A stretch of 31,408 bases of DNA from a virus: IMG/VR virus record IMGVR_UViG_3300025420_000016, positions 1 through 31,408 of that record; one strand, 5' to 3'. Both the position numbers and the translations under genes were made by a program. The notes below the pieces were generated by a model. The model had not been told where the DNA came from. It ran no database searches and was given only the letters and a program-made list of their open reading frames with translations. Shown here in pieces: positions 5,278-13,004 of the stretch. The number at the start of each line of letters is the position of its first letter. The stretch's first letter is position 1.

Positions 5278-5496
5278 ATGGAGATATTAGAGATAGAAAA
5301 GGGAAGTATCCTGCCAAGCCCACGGGTGGTGTACGCATACCCGTATGAGGATATGGAAGTGGGAGATAGTTTTACTGTGCCTGTGACGGCAAGGGCGAAG
5401 GTGTTGAATGCCAATTACAGGGCGGGTAAGCGGTTGGGTTTTAAGTTTAGTAGTAAGGCAGAGGGTGAATACTTGAGGGTCTGGAGAGTCTCATAA
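5278..5496 (+). CDS. Small phage protein at start of the late block
   Basis: This 72-residue protein begins MEILEIEKGSILPSPRVVYA and has a YPYEDMEVGDSF segment followed by a basic stretch and a final EYLRVWRVS. I recognise this general pattern from small phage proteins with a GDSF...RVWR layout, possibly DUF7303, of unknown function. The frame is open upstream to 5212, but GGTGGAG lies 8 bases before the ATG at 5278 and makes that the likely start. It ends in a TAATG overlap with the next gene. Confidence 0.65.
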   Translation: MEILEIEKGSILPSPRVVYAYPYEDMEVGDSFTVPVTARAKVLNANYRAGKRLGFKFSSKAEGEYLRVWRVS

Positions 5497-5711
5497 TGAC
5501 AGAACTACTGTGGATGACTGAAGATGAGCTTAGAGAGCGTTGCTATATGCTTGTAGAAGCCTTGTTGACTTCAGAGAATCACAGAGTAGAGTTAATCAAC
5601 AACATGGGTAAGGTATTGGCATATGGATACAACAGAGGATATACAGATGCAGCTGTACAACTCAAGATTGAAACTAAGAGCAGAGATGAGGAAAGCCATA
5701 CAGTGCATTAG
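5496..5711 (+). CDS. Small hypothetical protein
   Basis: This 71-residue protein is helical, acidic at the N-terminus (MTELLWMTEDELRERCYML) and polar at the C-terminus. No family is recognised. Its ATG overlaps the TAA of the preceding gene, and GGAG lies about ten bases upstream inside that gene. It is one of three short overlapping genes that open the late block. Confidence 0.6.
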   Translation: MTELLWMTEDELRERCYMLVEALLTSENHRVELINNMGKVLAYGYNRGYTDAAVQLKIETKSRDEESHTVH

Positions 5712-5847
5712 TCCTGCAAGTAAACGTAAGTTGGCAAAGGAGTGGGCAGAGGTCTACTCAGAAGTCTTTTACAAAGAATTGATAAGATGCGCTAAACGTA
5801 GAGACATAGCCTTTCATTTTGCAAATTGGAACTTAGGAGACGAATAA
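5686..5847 (+). CDS. Small basic hypothetical protein
   Basis: In this frame the protein is 53 residues, MRKAIQCISPASKRKLAKEW at the start and FHFANWNLGDE at the end, with a basic helical middle. The frame is open to ATGs at 5647 and 5623, which would overlap the upstream gene by 65 and 89 bases. I prefer 5686 because its overlap is short, although the ATG at 5647 has a good AGAGG box 8 bases upstream. It ends in a TAATG junction with the next gene. Function unknown. Confidence 0.5.
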   Translation: MRKAIQCISPASKRKLAKEWAEVYSEVFYKELIRCAKRRDIAFHFANWNLGDE

Positions 5848-6284
5848 TGGCAACACAACAAGAAATAATGGCATTGCTACAACAACAGCAGTACGAAAAG
5901 ATGAGGAAAGAATTGTTGGCTAGGAACATGGCGTATGCACATCCTGATTGGCAATCTCAAATGACTCAGTTACCACCAGAACAAGAAGCTGCGTTTAATA
6001 AGTGGTTAGAGCAAAATAATGTTAACTACAACCCTGCCGACAAATACCCTGACTATGATATGCGTGGTTACTATCAATCACTGCAACAAGGTAAAGCAGA
6101 GCAACCTGGAGTCAACCCTGTAGACCAACAGTTGCATTACCCAGATACTTTTAAAACTCCTTATCACGAATCATTTAGCAATGAATCTAAATGGGCTACA
6201 GAAGGTGCTCCTAGTTGGCAAGGAGAAAAATTGGTATCACCAGCTGGTGTGACTGTATTTGAAACTCAACCACAAGAAAAATGA
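5847..6284 (+). CDS. Conserved phage protein of the packaging region, Gln-rich N-terminus
   Basis: This 145-residue protein starts MATQQEIMALLQQQQYEKM after an AGGAGACGAATA leader; its ATG overlaps the stop of the gene before. It has an acidic-aromatic centre (NPADKYPDYDMRGYYQSL) and a C-terminal region with a YPDTFKTPYHESFSNESKWA segment. I have seen this kind of DYDMRG...DTFKTP.HE.FS.ES pattern in proteins encoded near phage terminase genes. The function is unknown; a virion or packaging accessory protein is the likeliest role from position. Confidence 0.6.
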   Translation: MATQQEIMALLQQQQYEKMRKELLARNMAYAHPDWQSQMTQLPPEQEAAFNKWLEQNNVNYNPADKYPDYDMRGYYQSLQQGKAEQPGVNPVDQQLHYPDTFKTPYHESFSNESKWATEGAPSWQGEKLVSPAGVTVFETQPQEK

Positions 6285-6988
6285 TAAAAAGAAAACTAAC
6301 CGCAGCAGTTGTCACTGTTACTAAAGGTAGACCTGAGCTAGACCAGTGTATAGCCTCCGTACAGTCTCAAACATACCCTGTCCAGCACTACCTACTTTAC
6401 GACAACGGTATGCTCCCCAGACTCCTTTTAAAGAAGAACCAGCACGTCTGTGTCTTCCCAACCCCTATAGCCTTTCCTGACAAAGATGGTCGCAGGTGGT
6501 TGGCAGCAGTACCTCACCTGATTAACGAAGACGTTACATTCTTCTGTAATGACGATGACTGGTTTGACCACAATCACGTAGCAAGCCTGATGGAGATTAT
6601 CAACAGAGATAATGACTGGGCATACTCACTGCGTAAGATACACAATAAGGACGGAGAGTTCTTGTTCAACGACAGGTGTGAAGCACTGGGTGAGTTGCAC
6701 GAGGACTGGAACAACAAGGGTTGTAACTTTGTAGACTGGTGTATGTGGGGCATGAGGACAGACAAGTTAAAAGGAATATCTGCAATCCTTGGTATGCCTG
6801 GCTTTGGTTCTGACAGAGAGTTTTACAGAGTTGCTAAACAGATGTTCCCCAAGTTTGGGACGACTAAGAAACATACTTTTAATTTCAGACTGGGTGGTAA
6901 CCCTGGCTCTGTTACAAAAGAGTTCTTTGAAGCAGGTCACAAGTTTATGAAAGACAAGTACGGTGAAGTAATGCCCTGGGAGGCTTGA
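6281..6988 (+). CDS. Family 2 (GT-A) glycosyltransferase
   Basis: This 235-residue protein has the layout of a GT2-type enzyme. The N-terminal strand (LTAAVVTVTKGRPELDQCIA) leads to SVQSQTYPVQHYLLYDNG, the usual nucleotide-binding start. A metal-binding acidic cluster, NDDDWFD at about residues 89-95, supplies the DXD motif. Such enzymes move a sugar from a nucleotide donor; in phages they can modify host surface glycans, virion proteins or DNA. The gene starts with an ATGA overlap with the upstream gene and ends in a TGATG overlap with the large terminase gene, so it is expressed with the packaging genes. It is about as long as the catalytic domain alone, with no membrane segment. The acceptor cannot be told from sequence. 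Confidence 0.75.
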   Translation: MIKRKLTAAVVTVTKGRPELDQCIASVQSQTYPVQHYLLYDNGMLPRLLLKKNQHVCVFPTPIAFPDKDGRRWLAAVPHLINEDVTFFCNDDDWFDHNHVASLMEIINRDNDWAYSLRKIHNKDGEFLFNDRCEALGELHEDWNNKGCNFVDWCMWGMRTDKLKGISAILGMPGFGSDREFYRVAKQMFPKFGTTKKHTFNFRLGGNPGSVTKEFFEAGHKFMKDKYGEVMPWEA

Positions 6989-8760
6989 TGGATTTTGACC
7001 TAGCCAAGTTTTATAAGTTCTGTGCCGAACTAAAGATTGAGACAAAAGAAGAAGGTCTCAAGAAAATGGGTAAGCTCTTAGGGACACAGACGTATGTCAT
7101 GGAAGAGATAGATAAGGGGTTAAAAGAAGATGTTCATTTCTTTGTTATTCTCAAAGGCAGGCAATTGGGAATTACCACAGTATCCCTGGCTCTTGATTTA
7201 TATTGGCAGTTCACACACCCAGGATGGCAAGGGACACTTGTTTCAGATACAGAAGAAAACAGGGATATGTTCCGAAGCACGTTGGGAATGTATATTGATG
7301 GTCTGCCCAAAGAATATAAGATTCCTTTGGTTGCCCACAATAGAAACCAGATGGTCCTCAAGAACAGGTCTCGCATCTTCTATCAAATTGCGGGAAATAA
7401 AGCTAGGTTGGGGCAGGGTAAGGCTATTACTTACCTTCATGCAACAGAGACCGCTTCCTGGGGAAATGACGAAGGTCTAGCTTCCCTGATAGCATCTCTT
7501 GCAGAAAAGAATCCTCAGCGTCTGTACATCTTTGAATCCACTGCACAAGGGTTCAATATGTTCCACGATATGTACAAGACGGCTAAGAGAGCTAGGACAC
7601 AGCGTGCAATATTTTGCGGTTGGTGGCGCAACGAGTATTACTCTGTAGGACCAGATACAAAAGAGTACAAGGTTTACTGGGACGGTAAACTCAAACCCGA
7701 AGAGAAGGAATGGGTTAGAGAAATTAAAAAGATGTACGGTGTTGAGATAAACTCACGCCAGATGGCTTGGTGGAGATGGAAGATGGCAGAAGGTATCAAG
7801 GATGAAACCCTGATGTACCAAGAGTTCCCACCAACTGAAGACTATGCTTTTGTGATGACAGGTACAAGTTTCTTTTCTAATAGCAGGTGTACAGATGCAG
7901 CAAAACACGCCAAAACCCTTGACTACGAATGTTACAGATACGCCTTTGGGCAACTCTTCCAAGACACAGAGTGCTTACCGTCCTCAGACCGTTTGGCAAC
8001 GCTACGGGTATGGCAACAACCCGTTGATACCGCCTACTACGTTATTGGAGCAGACCCAGCTTACGGCAGCTCAGATTGGGCTGACAGATTTTGCATACAA
8101 GTCTATCGAGTCTATGCAGACGGACTTGACCAAGTTGCTGAATTCGCCACATCGGAGCTTAACACTTACCAGTTCGCTTGGGTCATTGCTCACATTGCTG
8201 GAGCATACAAAAACTCGACTCTTAACCTCGAAGTTAACGGACCAGGACAAGCAGTCATCAACGAACTCAGAAACCTAAAACGTCTAGCCTCTGCCATGCA
8301 AGGCAAGATGGCAACCGACATGATGGACGTACTCGGTAGTATGCAAAACTACATTTGGAGGCGCAACGACACAATGGGTGGACTCTCCAACTCCATAGGC
8401 TTCCTAACCACCTCATCATCTAAAGAACGTATGCTCTCCTACATGAAGGATTACTTTGAGCGTGGCATGATGGGCATCTTCAGCATGGACTTGCTAGAAG
8501 AAATGAAAGGCATCGTCCGTGAAAATGGATTTATAGGTGCACCTGGTAGAGGTAAGGATGACCGTGTGATAGCTGCTGCCCTAGCTACGATTGCGTGGGC
8601 AGAACAAGTACAACCTAGATTGATAGGTATGCGTCTGTCAAAAGAAATGTCACTCAAACAAGATGAGTACACCCCTGAACAACTGGCAGTCGGCAAGAAC
8701 GTAAGCAATTATTTAAAGATGATAGGCGTGTACGGAGGTAAAGATGTTGCCTCTAGATAA
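6988..8760 (+). CDS. terL: Terminase large subunit
   Basis: This 590-residue protein is the packaging motor ATPase and nuclease. The Walker A-like loop GRQLGITT is at residues 57-64, a YLHATETASW segment near 150 probably holds the acidic Walker B residues, and FESTAQG near 180 matches the coupling motif. The RNase H-like nuclease follows: first Asp in IGADPAYGSSDW (about 355), a second acidic residue in LEVNGPGQ (about 413) and the last in GKDDRVIAA (about 521). It cuts the DNA concatemer and pumps it through the portal. I chose the ATG at 6988, which overlaps the upstream stop; an in-frame TTG at 6985 is possible. GGGAGG lies just upstream. Confidence 0.93.
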   Translation: MDFDLAKFYKFCAELKIETKEEGLKKMGKLLGTQTYVMEEIDKGLKEDVHFFVILKGRQLGITTVSLALDLYWQFTHPGWQGTLVSDTEENRDMFRSTLGMYIDGLPKEYKIPLVAHNRNQMVLKNRSRIFYQIAGNKARLGQGKAITYLHATETASWGNDEGLASLIASLAEKNPQRLYIFESTAQGFNMFHDMYKTAKRARTQRAIFCGWWRNEYYSVGPDTKEYKVYWDGKLKPEEKEWVREIKKMYGVEINSRQMAWWRWKMAEGIKDETLMYQEFPPTEDYAFVMTGTSFFSNSRCTDAAKHAKTLDYECYRYAFGQLFQDTECLPSSDRLATLRVWQQPVDTAYYVIGADPAYGSSDWADRFCIQVYRVYADGLDQVAEFATSELNTYQFAWVIAHIAGAYKNSTLNLEVNGPGQAVINELRNLKRLASAMQGKMATDMMDVLGSMQNYIWRRNDTMGGLSNSIGFLTTSSSKERMLSYMKDYFERGMMGIFSMDLLEEMKGIVRENGFIGAPGRGKDDRVIAAALATIAWAEQVQPRLIGMRLSKEMSLKQDEYTPEQLAVGKNVSNYLKMIGVYGGKDVASR

Positions 8761-9130
8761 GAAAACTCTTAAGAAAGAACTCAAACTGTTCCTTGATGAC
8801 AAGGACAGGGGTATCTCTATTAAGAATTTCTGTGAGATAGCGGGCATATCTGACCGTTTGTTTATGTACATCATCAAAGAAAACAAACTACCCATGACTG
8901 AATCTGTCCAACGTGGGCTTAACAGAGCCTATATGCACTGGAAAGAAGGGCGGTTGCGGGTAATGAAGAAACATACCAACGAGACTTATCCTGATTACAG
9001 GAAAGAACCAGTTCCTGCTGTAATGCCAATGAGTAAGTTAGTAATGACCAACACGGGGTTTAAAGTACAAAACAAGCCTTTAAATAGGCATAATTACGCA
9101 AATTTCGACAATATTTTGTTAAAAACTTGA
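8744..9130 (+). CDS. Helix-turn-helix protein, candidate small terminase
   Basis: This 128-residue protein has an N-terminal helical region with a helix-turn-helix-like segment at about residues 23-50 (SIKNFCEIAGISDRLFMYII), followed by a basic helix and a flexible basic C-terminus. It overlaps the end of the large terminase gene by 17 bases and has a perfect GGAGG box. No separate small terminase gene is seen upstream of terL, so this DNA-binding protein is a reasonable candidate for the packaging-site recognition subunit, although the order is reversed from the usual. A late regulator is the main alternative. Confidence 0.55.
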   Translation: MLPLDKKTLKKELKLFLDDKDRGISIKNFCEIAGISDRLFMYIIKENKLPMTESVQRGLNRAYMHWKEGRLRVMKKHTNETYPDYRKEPVPAVMPMSKLVMTNTGFKVQNKPLNRHNYANFDNILLKT

Positions 9131-9143
9131 AAAAGGGGGTGAT

Positions 9144-9668
9144 ATGGCAGTGCTTAAAGACTATATGTGTACAGAACACGGTGTATTTGAATCTAGGGAG
9201 GCAAAATGCCCTATAAAGTTCTGTCAAGGGGATTTATCTGTTATTTTCTTGCAACCAGTAGGCATAAAGTCCGAAAACACCAAGAAAAACGATAAAAACC
9301 TTAAACAACTGGCTTTAGAGTTTGATATGACCGATATTAAGTCTACAAAGGCTGGTGAACACCAAACTGGGTACTTAAAACGCAAAAATAAACTATCTGA
9401 CAAGGCTTTTGAGAAAGCTGGAGCTGCTATGGCTCAGAATCAGAAGCGTCAAGAGGAAGAAATAATTAAGCAACGTCTGAGTGGCGTAAACTGGGGTAAT
9501 GGTGGTAATATCAACCTCAAATCCGTCATGGGTGGGCAGTTTAAACCCGTTGCTGACGAAGCCGTTAGCGTTTTACCCAAAAGTGTAGGACAATTTGTAC
9601 CACCCAGACCTGGTGCAGGGAGTCAGGTTGACCATGAGGGACTTAAGATTAATTCAAGTTCGGAGTAA
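9144..9668 (+). CDS. Zinc-ribbon-like N-terminal phage protein
   Basis: This 174-residue protein begins MAVLKDYMCTEHGVFESREA and has C9, H12, C22 and C27, arranged like a small zinc-ribbon (C-x2-H...C-x4-C). The rest is lysine- and glutamine-rich, with a Gly/Asn-rich stretch near residue 120 and a polar C-terminus; it may be flexible. It sits between the HTH protein and the portal and has a GGGGGTGAT ribosome-binding site. Proteins with this N-terminal pattern occur near portal genes of other phages, but I know no proven role. Confidence 0.55.
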   Translation: MAVLKDYMCTEHGVFESREAKCPIKFCQGDLSVIFLQPVGIKSENTKKNDKNLKQLALEFDMTDIKSTKAGEHQTGYLKRKNKLSDKAFEKAGAAMAQNQKRQEEEIIKQRLSGVNWGNGGNINLKSVMGGQFKPVADEAVSVLPKSVGQFVPPRPGAGSQVDHEGLKINSSSE

Positions 9669-9670
9669 CC

Positions 9671-11296
9671 ATGAAAATACCAAAAGGGATGCTAGATAGA
9701 GATGAGTTCTTTAATGACATCATCTATAAATGCGAAGTCTCCCTTGCCTCTCGTAAAGTAGATTACGCTTCTTTACGTAACTGGTATCTCTTTGGTAACG
9801 GACCTGATGAAGCTCCTGCACTCTACAACAAAATATTTCCGCACCTAGACCAAGTTACTTCTTTCTTGTACTCTGCTGAGACAACAAGATTTAGTATTAA
9901 CCTGGGTGCGTCTGTTCCAGAAGGTGAGCACACCAAGATTCCAGTCCTCACAAAAGCTCTTAACAACGAGTGGCTAAATAGCAACGCTGACCAAGTATTT
10001 TCTACGGCTACCACTTGGGCACTTGTTTACGGCACAACTTACGTCAAGCTCATCATAAACAACGGTATCCATCCGTACATGGTTGAGCCTGGTACGGTGG
10101 GTGTCCTGCGTGAAGACATCACGTACACGGATAGACAAGAAGCAATCATCCACAAGTATTACATCACCAAGTCTGAGTTGTATGCTCGTCTGTACAAGCA
10201 TCCCAACAGAGACAAGATACTACAAAAAATAAATTCTATGCCTCACGAGAGGACCGAGATAGCCAACGGTTTAGAGCGTATTATTATTTCCCAGTCCAAC
10301 CCAACTATCTACGGTAACGTAAACCTAGACCTTGCTGGTGGTAACCGCTACAAGGCAGAGGTTGCAGAAGACACGGTTGAGATGACTGAGTTGTGGATAT
10401 GGTGTGACGACATTGCGGATTACAGAGTGGTCACAAAGGCAGACCCAGACGTAATTATTTATGAGCGTCCAGGTGAAGAAATGTTTATCAAGGGTGAACT
10501 CCCGTTCATCCAGATATGTCCTAATCCACTGTACGACTACTACTGGGGTGGTAGTGAAGTACAACGATTAATCTACTTGCAGCAGTTGCGTAACAGGCGC
10601 ATGACCGAAATCTTGGACCTGTTATCAAAGCAAGTTTCACCTCCAACCGCCCTAATAGGATTTACGGGAATCTTGGACGAAAAGAATTTCGCCTTGAACC
10701 GAGCTGGAGGTCTTTTATCTACTGATATGCCCAACGCCAAAGTAGAGAAGTTAGCACCCACTATGCCACCAGACCTCTTCACAGAACTGCGTGAGATAGA
10801 TGCAATGTTTGAGGAAGCATCAGGGGTGGGTAACGTACTACAAGGTAAAGGTGAGGCAGGTGTCAGGTCAGCAGGTCATGCCTCTCAGTTAGCCCGTCTG
10901 GGTTCGTCACGAGTAAAAAAACGGGCACTAATTATTGAGGATTCGTTAGAGAAGTTAGCAACCTTGTACTTAAAGGCTATGCAAATTTATGATGATACGC
11001 ACTTCAAAGACACGCACGGTATACCTTTCATTGCCGAACAGTTCACCAAAGAATTTACGGTTAAAGTGGACGGACACTCTAACTCACCCATCTTTACGGA
11101 AGACACAAGGACGCTTGCGTTTAACCTTCTTAAGGCTGGGGTTATTGACAAAAAATCATTACTTGATTTAATAGAGCCACCAATGAAAGAAGAGTTGATA
11201 GAACGGTTGAAGAAAATGGAGGAAAAACAAGCCTCACAACCGCCTAAACCTCCTGGTAAAGAACAAAGTAAACCTGAACTTAAGAAGGTCGGATGA
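9671..11296 (+). CDS. Portal protein
   Basis: At 541 residues this is the right size and in the right place (after terminase, before scaffold and coat) for the dodecameric portal through which DNA enters and leaves the head. The N-terminal helical region (LFGNGPDEAPALYNKIFPHL) and the PFIQICPNPLYDYYWGGSE stretch in the middle are portal-like. So is the following helix QRLIYLQQLRNRRMTEILDL, leading to the GVGNVLQGKGEAGVRSAGHA region near residues 385-405. The C-terminus is Lys/Pro-rich (KPPGKEQSKPELKK) and may contact scaffold or ejection proteins. CGGAGTAACC precedes the ATG. Confidence 0.85.
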   Translation: MKIPKGMLDRDEFFNDIIYKCEVSLASRKVDYASLRNWYLFGNGPDEAPALYNKIFPHLDQVTSFLYSAETTRFSINLGASVPEGEHTKIPVLTKALNNEWLNSNADQVFSTATTWALVYGTTYVKLIINNGIHPYMVEPGTVGVLREDITYTDRQEAIIHKYYITKSELYARLYKHPNRDKILQKINSMPHERTEIANGLERIIISQSNPTIYGNVNLDLAGGNRYKAEVAEDTVEMTELWIWCDDIADYRVVTKADPDVIIYERPGEEMFIKGELPFIQICPNPLYDYYWGGSEVQRLIYLQQLRNRRMTEILDLLSKQVSPPTALIGFTGILDEKNFALNRAGGLLSTDMPNAKVEKLAPTMPPDLFTELREIDAMFEEASGVGNVLQGKGEAGVRSAGHASQLARLGSSRVKKRALIIEDSLEKLATLYLKAMQIYDDTHFKDTHGIPFIAEQFTKEFTVKVDGHSNSPIFTEDTRTLAFNLLKAGVIDKKSLLDLIEPPMKEELIERLKKMEEKQASQPPKPPGKEQSKPELKKVG

Positions 11297-11466
11297 TGGC
11301 AACACAAAACGTAGGTGGAGCAAGAGTTAGCCCCAAGGCAGACCAGCCACGGGTGAGCACGGACACATTGCGTAAACAAACATCAGGACCAGGCTTGACA
11401 CAAAGAACAACGGGTGTTAAAAACTCATCTGGCGGTAGAACGCAACGCAACTACGCCAGAACTTAA
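11296..11466 (+). CDS. Small basic Thr/Gly-rich protein after portal
   Basis: A 56-residue frame, MATQNVGGARVSPKADQPR at the start and QRNYART at the end, follows the portal gene with an ATGATG overlap at its stop; an upstream ATG at 11293 would add one Met. It is basic, low in hydrophobic residues and probably unfolded on its own. AAGGTCGGATG provides a modest ribosome-binding site. I do not recognise a family, but the clean junction with the portal and the lack of any other gene in the stretch make it likely real. Confidence 0.55.
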   Translation: MATQNVGGARVSPKADQPRVSTDTLRKQTSGPGLTQRTTGVKNSSGGRTQRNYART

Positions 11467-11481
11467 TTAAGGAATGACATC

Positions 11482-11526
11482 ATGATGCACAGATATGGTA
11501 AAAGAGGTCGCAAGACCAGACGGTAA
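11482..11526 (+). CDS. Micro-ORF encoding an Arg/Lys-rich 14-residue peptide
   Basis: The reading frame gives MMHRYGKRGRKTRR and a TAA stop. An AAGGAATGACATC leader places a Shine-Dalgarno core (AAGGA) about 8 bases before the ATG. Eight of 14 residues are basic (His included). A second micro-ORF of the same character follows at 11593. The peptide could bind DNA or RNA. That it is translated at all is inferred only from the ribosome-binding site and the pairing with the second micro-ORF. Confidence 0.45.
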   Translation: MMHRYGKRGRKTRR

Positions 11527-11592
11527 TTCTTGAAAGAGAATAGGGTATGGTTTCTCCCCTTAATGAGAAATTGTTTGTTTAAGGAGCTTCCC

Positions 11593-11628
11593 ATGAAACG
11601 TGGTTCACGCAAACACAAGCGTAAGTAA
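11593..11628 (+). CDS. Micro-ORF encoding an Arg/Lys-rich 11-residue peptide
   Basis: The frame encodes MKRGSRKHKRK and ends in TAA. An AAGGAG box sits 6 bases before the ATG, as good as that of any structural gene here. Eight of 11 residues are basic. It shares KRG and an RK-rich tail with the peptide at 11482. Between them lies a weak stem (TTTCTC/GAGAAA, 11551-11570) followed by a T-rich run. Chance cannot be excluded for a frame this short. Confidence 0.45.
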   Translation: MKRGSRKHKRK

Positions 11629-11641
11629 TTATGCCGACATT

Positions 11642-11665
11642 GGCAGTATGTCGTAAAATACTGCC
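11642..11665. promoter_or_regulatory. Perfect 8-bp hairpin before the scaffold/coat operon
   Basis: GGCAGTAT (11642-11649) and ATACTGCC (11658-11665) form a perfect stem with an 8-base loop. No T run follows, so it is not a standard intrinsic terminator. It lies six bases upstream of a -35 box and could stabilise the 3' end of the portal message, act as an RNase III site, or bind a regulator. Confidence 0.5.
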
Positions 11666-11671
11666 ACCCTA

Positions 11672-11700
11672 TTGACAAATGGTTTGTAAGTGGTTACAAA
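11672..11700 (+). promoter_or_regulatory. Candidate sigma70 promoter for the coat cassette
   Basis: A perfect TTGACA (11672-11677) is followed after 17 bases by TACAAA (11695-11700; 4 of 6 to TATAAT). The gene at 11718 begins 18 bases later with an AAGGAG box, so the leader would be very short. An internal promoter here would raise transcription of scaffold and coat genes above that of the packaging genes. Confidence 0.5.
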
Positions 11701-11717
11701 CTAGGCAAGGAGAAAAT

Positions 11718-12242
11718 ATGAGTGTCCCGTCAGATAAGTTAATGGAGTTAATGAAAGGCAGTCGTTCTGCTGGAACGCCTATGCCTGGTGCACAGGATGC
11801 GCCCCCTCCAGGTGCTAATATGTCTGATGCTGAAGTACCTCCTATGGGTTCTCCAATGTCAACTCCTGAACCTAAGATGGGTTCTAAGGAGGCTGCAAAA
11901 ATTAATTTAGGTATGGCTCAAGATTTACTAGAGCAATCTTTACCTGCATTAGGTTCTGATTCTGAAGAGGGCAAAGCAGCGCTCGCAGCTATCGGTGCAA
12001 TCAACAAGATTCTTGGTGCACGTAAGAACAAAACAAACGAATTACAACAGTCAGAAATTCTTCAGATGTTGCAAACACTACCGCAAGCTGGTGGTGGCAC
12101 TCCAGAAGGAAAAGCTATGGCTGGTTCACCTATACCTGGTATGTCACCTCCTGGTGGTATGCCTCCTCCACCTCCAGCACCTGGCGGTGGTATGCCTCCC
12201 CCTCCTGGTGGTATGCCAGGGCTTCCCCCACCCCCAATGTAA
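11718..12242 (+). CDS. Met/Pro/Gly-rich probable structural protein
   Basis: This 174-residue protein starts MSVPSDKLMELMKGSRSAG after an AAGGAGAAAAT leader; an earlier in-frame ATG at 11679 would lie inside the promoter. It has three parts: a flexible Pro/Met-rich N-terminal third, a helical middle (about residues 54-115, KEAAKINLGMAQDLLEQSLP onward) and a C-terminal tail of repeated PPGGMPPP-like units. The tail should be extended and flexible. By position (portal, this gene, scaffold, coat) it may be a head or scaffold accessory protein. I do not recognise a family. Confidence 0.65.
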   Translation: MSVPSDKLMELMKGSRSAGTPMPGAQDAPPPGANMSDAEVPPMGSPMSTPEPKMGSKEAAKINLGMAQDLLEQSLPALGSDSEEGKAALAAIGAINKILGARKNKTNELQQSEILQMLQTLPQAGGGTPEGKAMAGSPIPGMSPPGGMPPPPPAPGGGMPPPPGGMPGLPPPPM

Positions 12243-12251
12243 GGAAAAATC

Positions 12252-12434
12252 ATGGATTTATTTAAACCAAGAGGTAATTCTCAACCACGTAGACCTACAG
12301 ACAACAACCAAAAGAATGGCGTTGTGATTAACACTCCACGTTATTCCCAGTTTGGCGGTTTGACTGGCGCAACTAAAGCTGCTTTTGGCGGTATGAGAGT
12401 TGAAAAGCCAGGTGACGGTAAAAAAATTATTTAA
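12252..12434 (+). CDS. Small basic hypothetical protein in the head cassette
   Basis: This 60-residue protein is basic and Gly/Asn/Pro-rich (MDLFKPRGNSQPRRPTDNN at the start, ending PGDGKKII). It is probably disordered. An AAGGAAAAATC leader precedes the ATG and the spacing to both neighbours is short. It is not recognised. Its position suggests a minor virion or assembly protein. Confidence 0.6.
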   Translation: MDLFKPRGNSQPRRPTDNNQKNGVVINTPRYSQFGGLTGATKAAFGGMRVEKPGDGKKII

Positions 12435-12455
12435 CAACGGTAAGAGGGTAACAAA

Positions 12456-12983
12456 ATGTCTTTAGAAAATCTTTCACTTGAAGCACGAGATGAGTTAGCT
12501 AGTCTGGCTCAAACGCTTGCTGAAAATCCAGACACTCGCAAAGACTTTTTGCGGATGACTAAAAAAATTAAGCCTGGAATGCCTATTCCTGAGCTGGACA
12601 TTGAGGAATACACCAACAGAGCAATCACTGCGTCTGATGCAAGAGTACAAGCCTTAGAGTCTAAACTCAGAGAAAGAGATGCTCAGTCTGAATTAGAAAA
12701 ACGCAGGAACAATCTGATTACTAATAAAAATATTAGAAAAGAAGATATTCCAGAAATTGAAAAACTCATGCTTGAAAAGCAGATTCCAAGTCACGACACT
12801 GCTGCCGAGTATTTTGAGTATATGAGACAGGCTGCAAAGCCTACTCCTACTGGGTACAACCCTTCCGCAGTTCGCCAGTTTGACCTTGGCAAATTCTGGA
12901 AAGACCCAAGAGGGGCAGCGCAGCAAGAGGCGGTGAAGGCTTTCGCAGACCTGCGTAAACCACAACGTCCAATCGGTTTGTAA
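12456..12983 (+). CDS. Probable scaffolding protein
   Basis: This 175-residue protein is almost entirely charged helix (RDELASLAQTLAENPDTRKD; ARVQALESKLRERDAQSELE), with a likely coiled coil at about residues 50-90. It has a more structured C-terminus carrying FDLGKFWKDP and a final basic RKPQRPIGL. Small helical proteins with a basic C-terminal end encoded directly before the coat gene usually guide procapsid assembly. No sequence family is recognised, so the assignment rests on fold character and gene order. Confidence 0.6.
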   Translation: MSLENLSLEARDELASLAQTLAENPDTRKDFLRMTKKIKPGMPIPELDIEEYTNRAITASDARVQALESKLRERDAQSELEKRRNNLITNKNIRKEDIPEIEKLMLEKQIPSHDTAAEYFEYMRQAAKPTPTGYNPSAVRQFDLGKFWKDPRGAAQQEAVKAFADLRKPQRPIGL

Positions 12984-13004
12984 AAGAGGGTAGTAAATTT
13001 GTCA

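Noticed and set aside
7130-7480. Alternative plus-strand frame within the terminase gene
   Set aside because: It is fully inside terL, where the ATPase motifs are in the other frame.
11551-11580. Intrinsic terminator between the micro-ORFs
   Set aside because: The stem is only 6 AT-rich pairs with an 8-base loop and the T run is interrupted; too weak to call.
11987-12327. Plus-strand alternative frame over the Pro-rich gene tail
   Set aside because: It overlaps two better-supported genes in another frame and has no ribosome site; its Leu/Val/Cys content reflects the Pro/Gly repeats.
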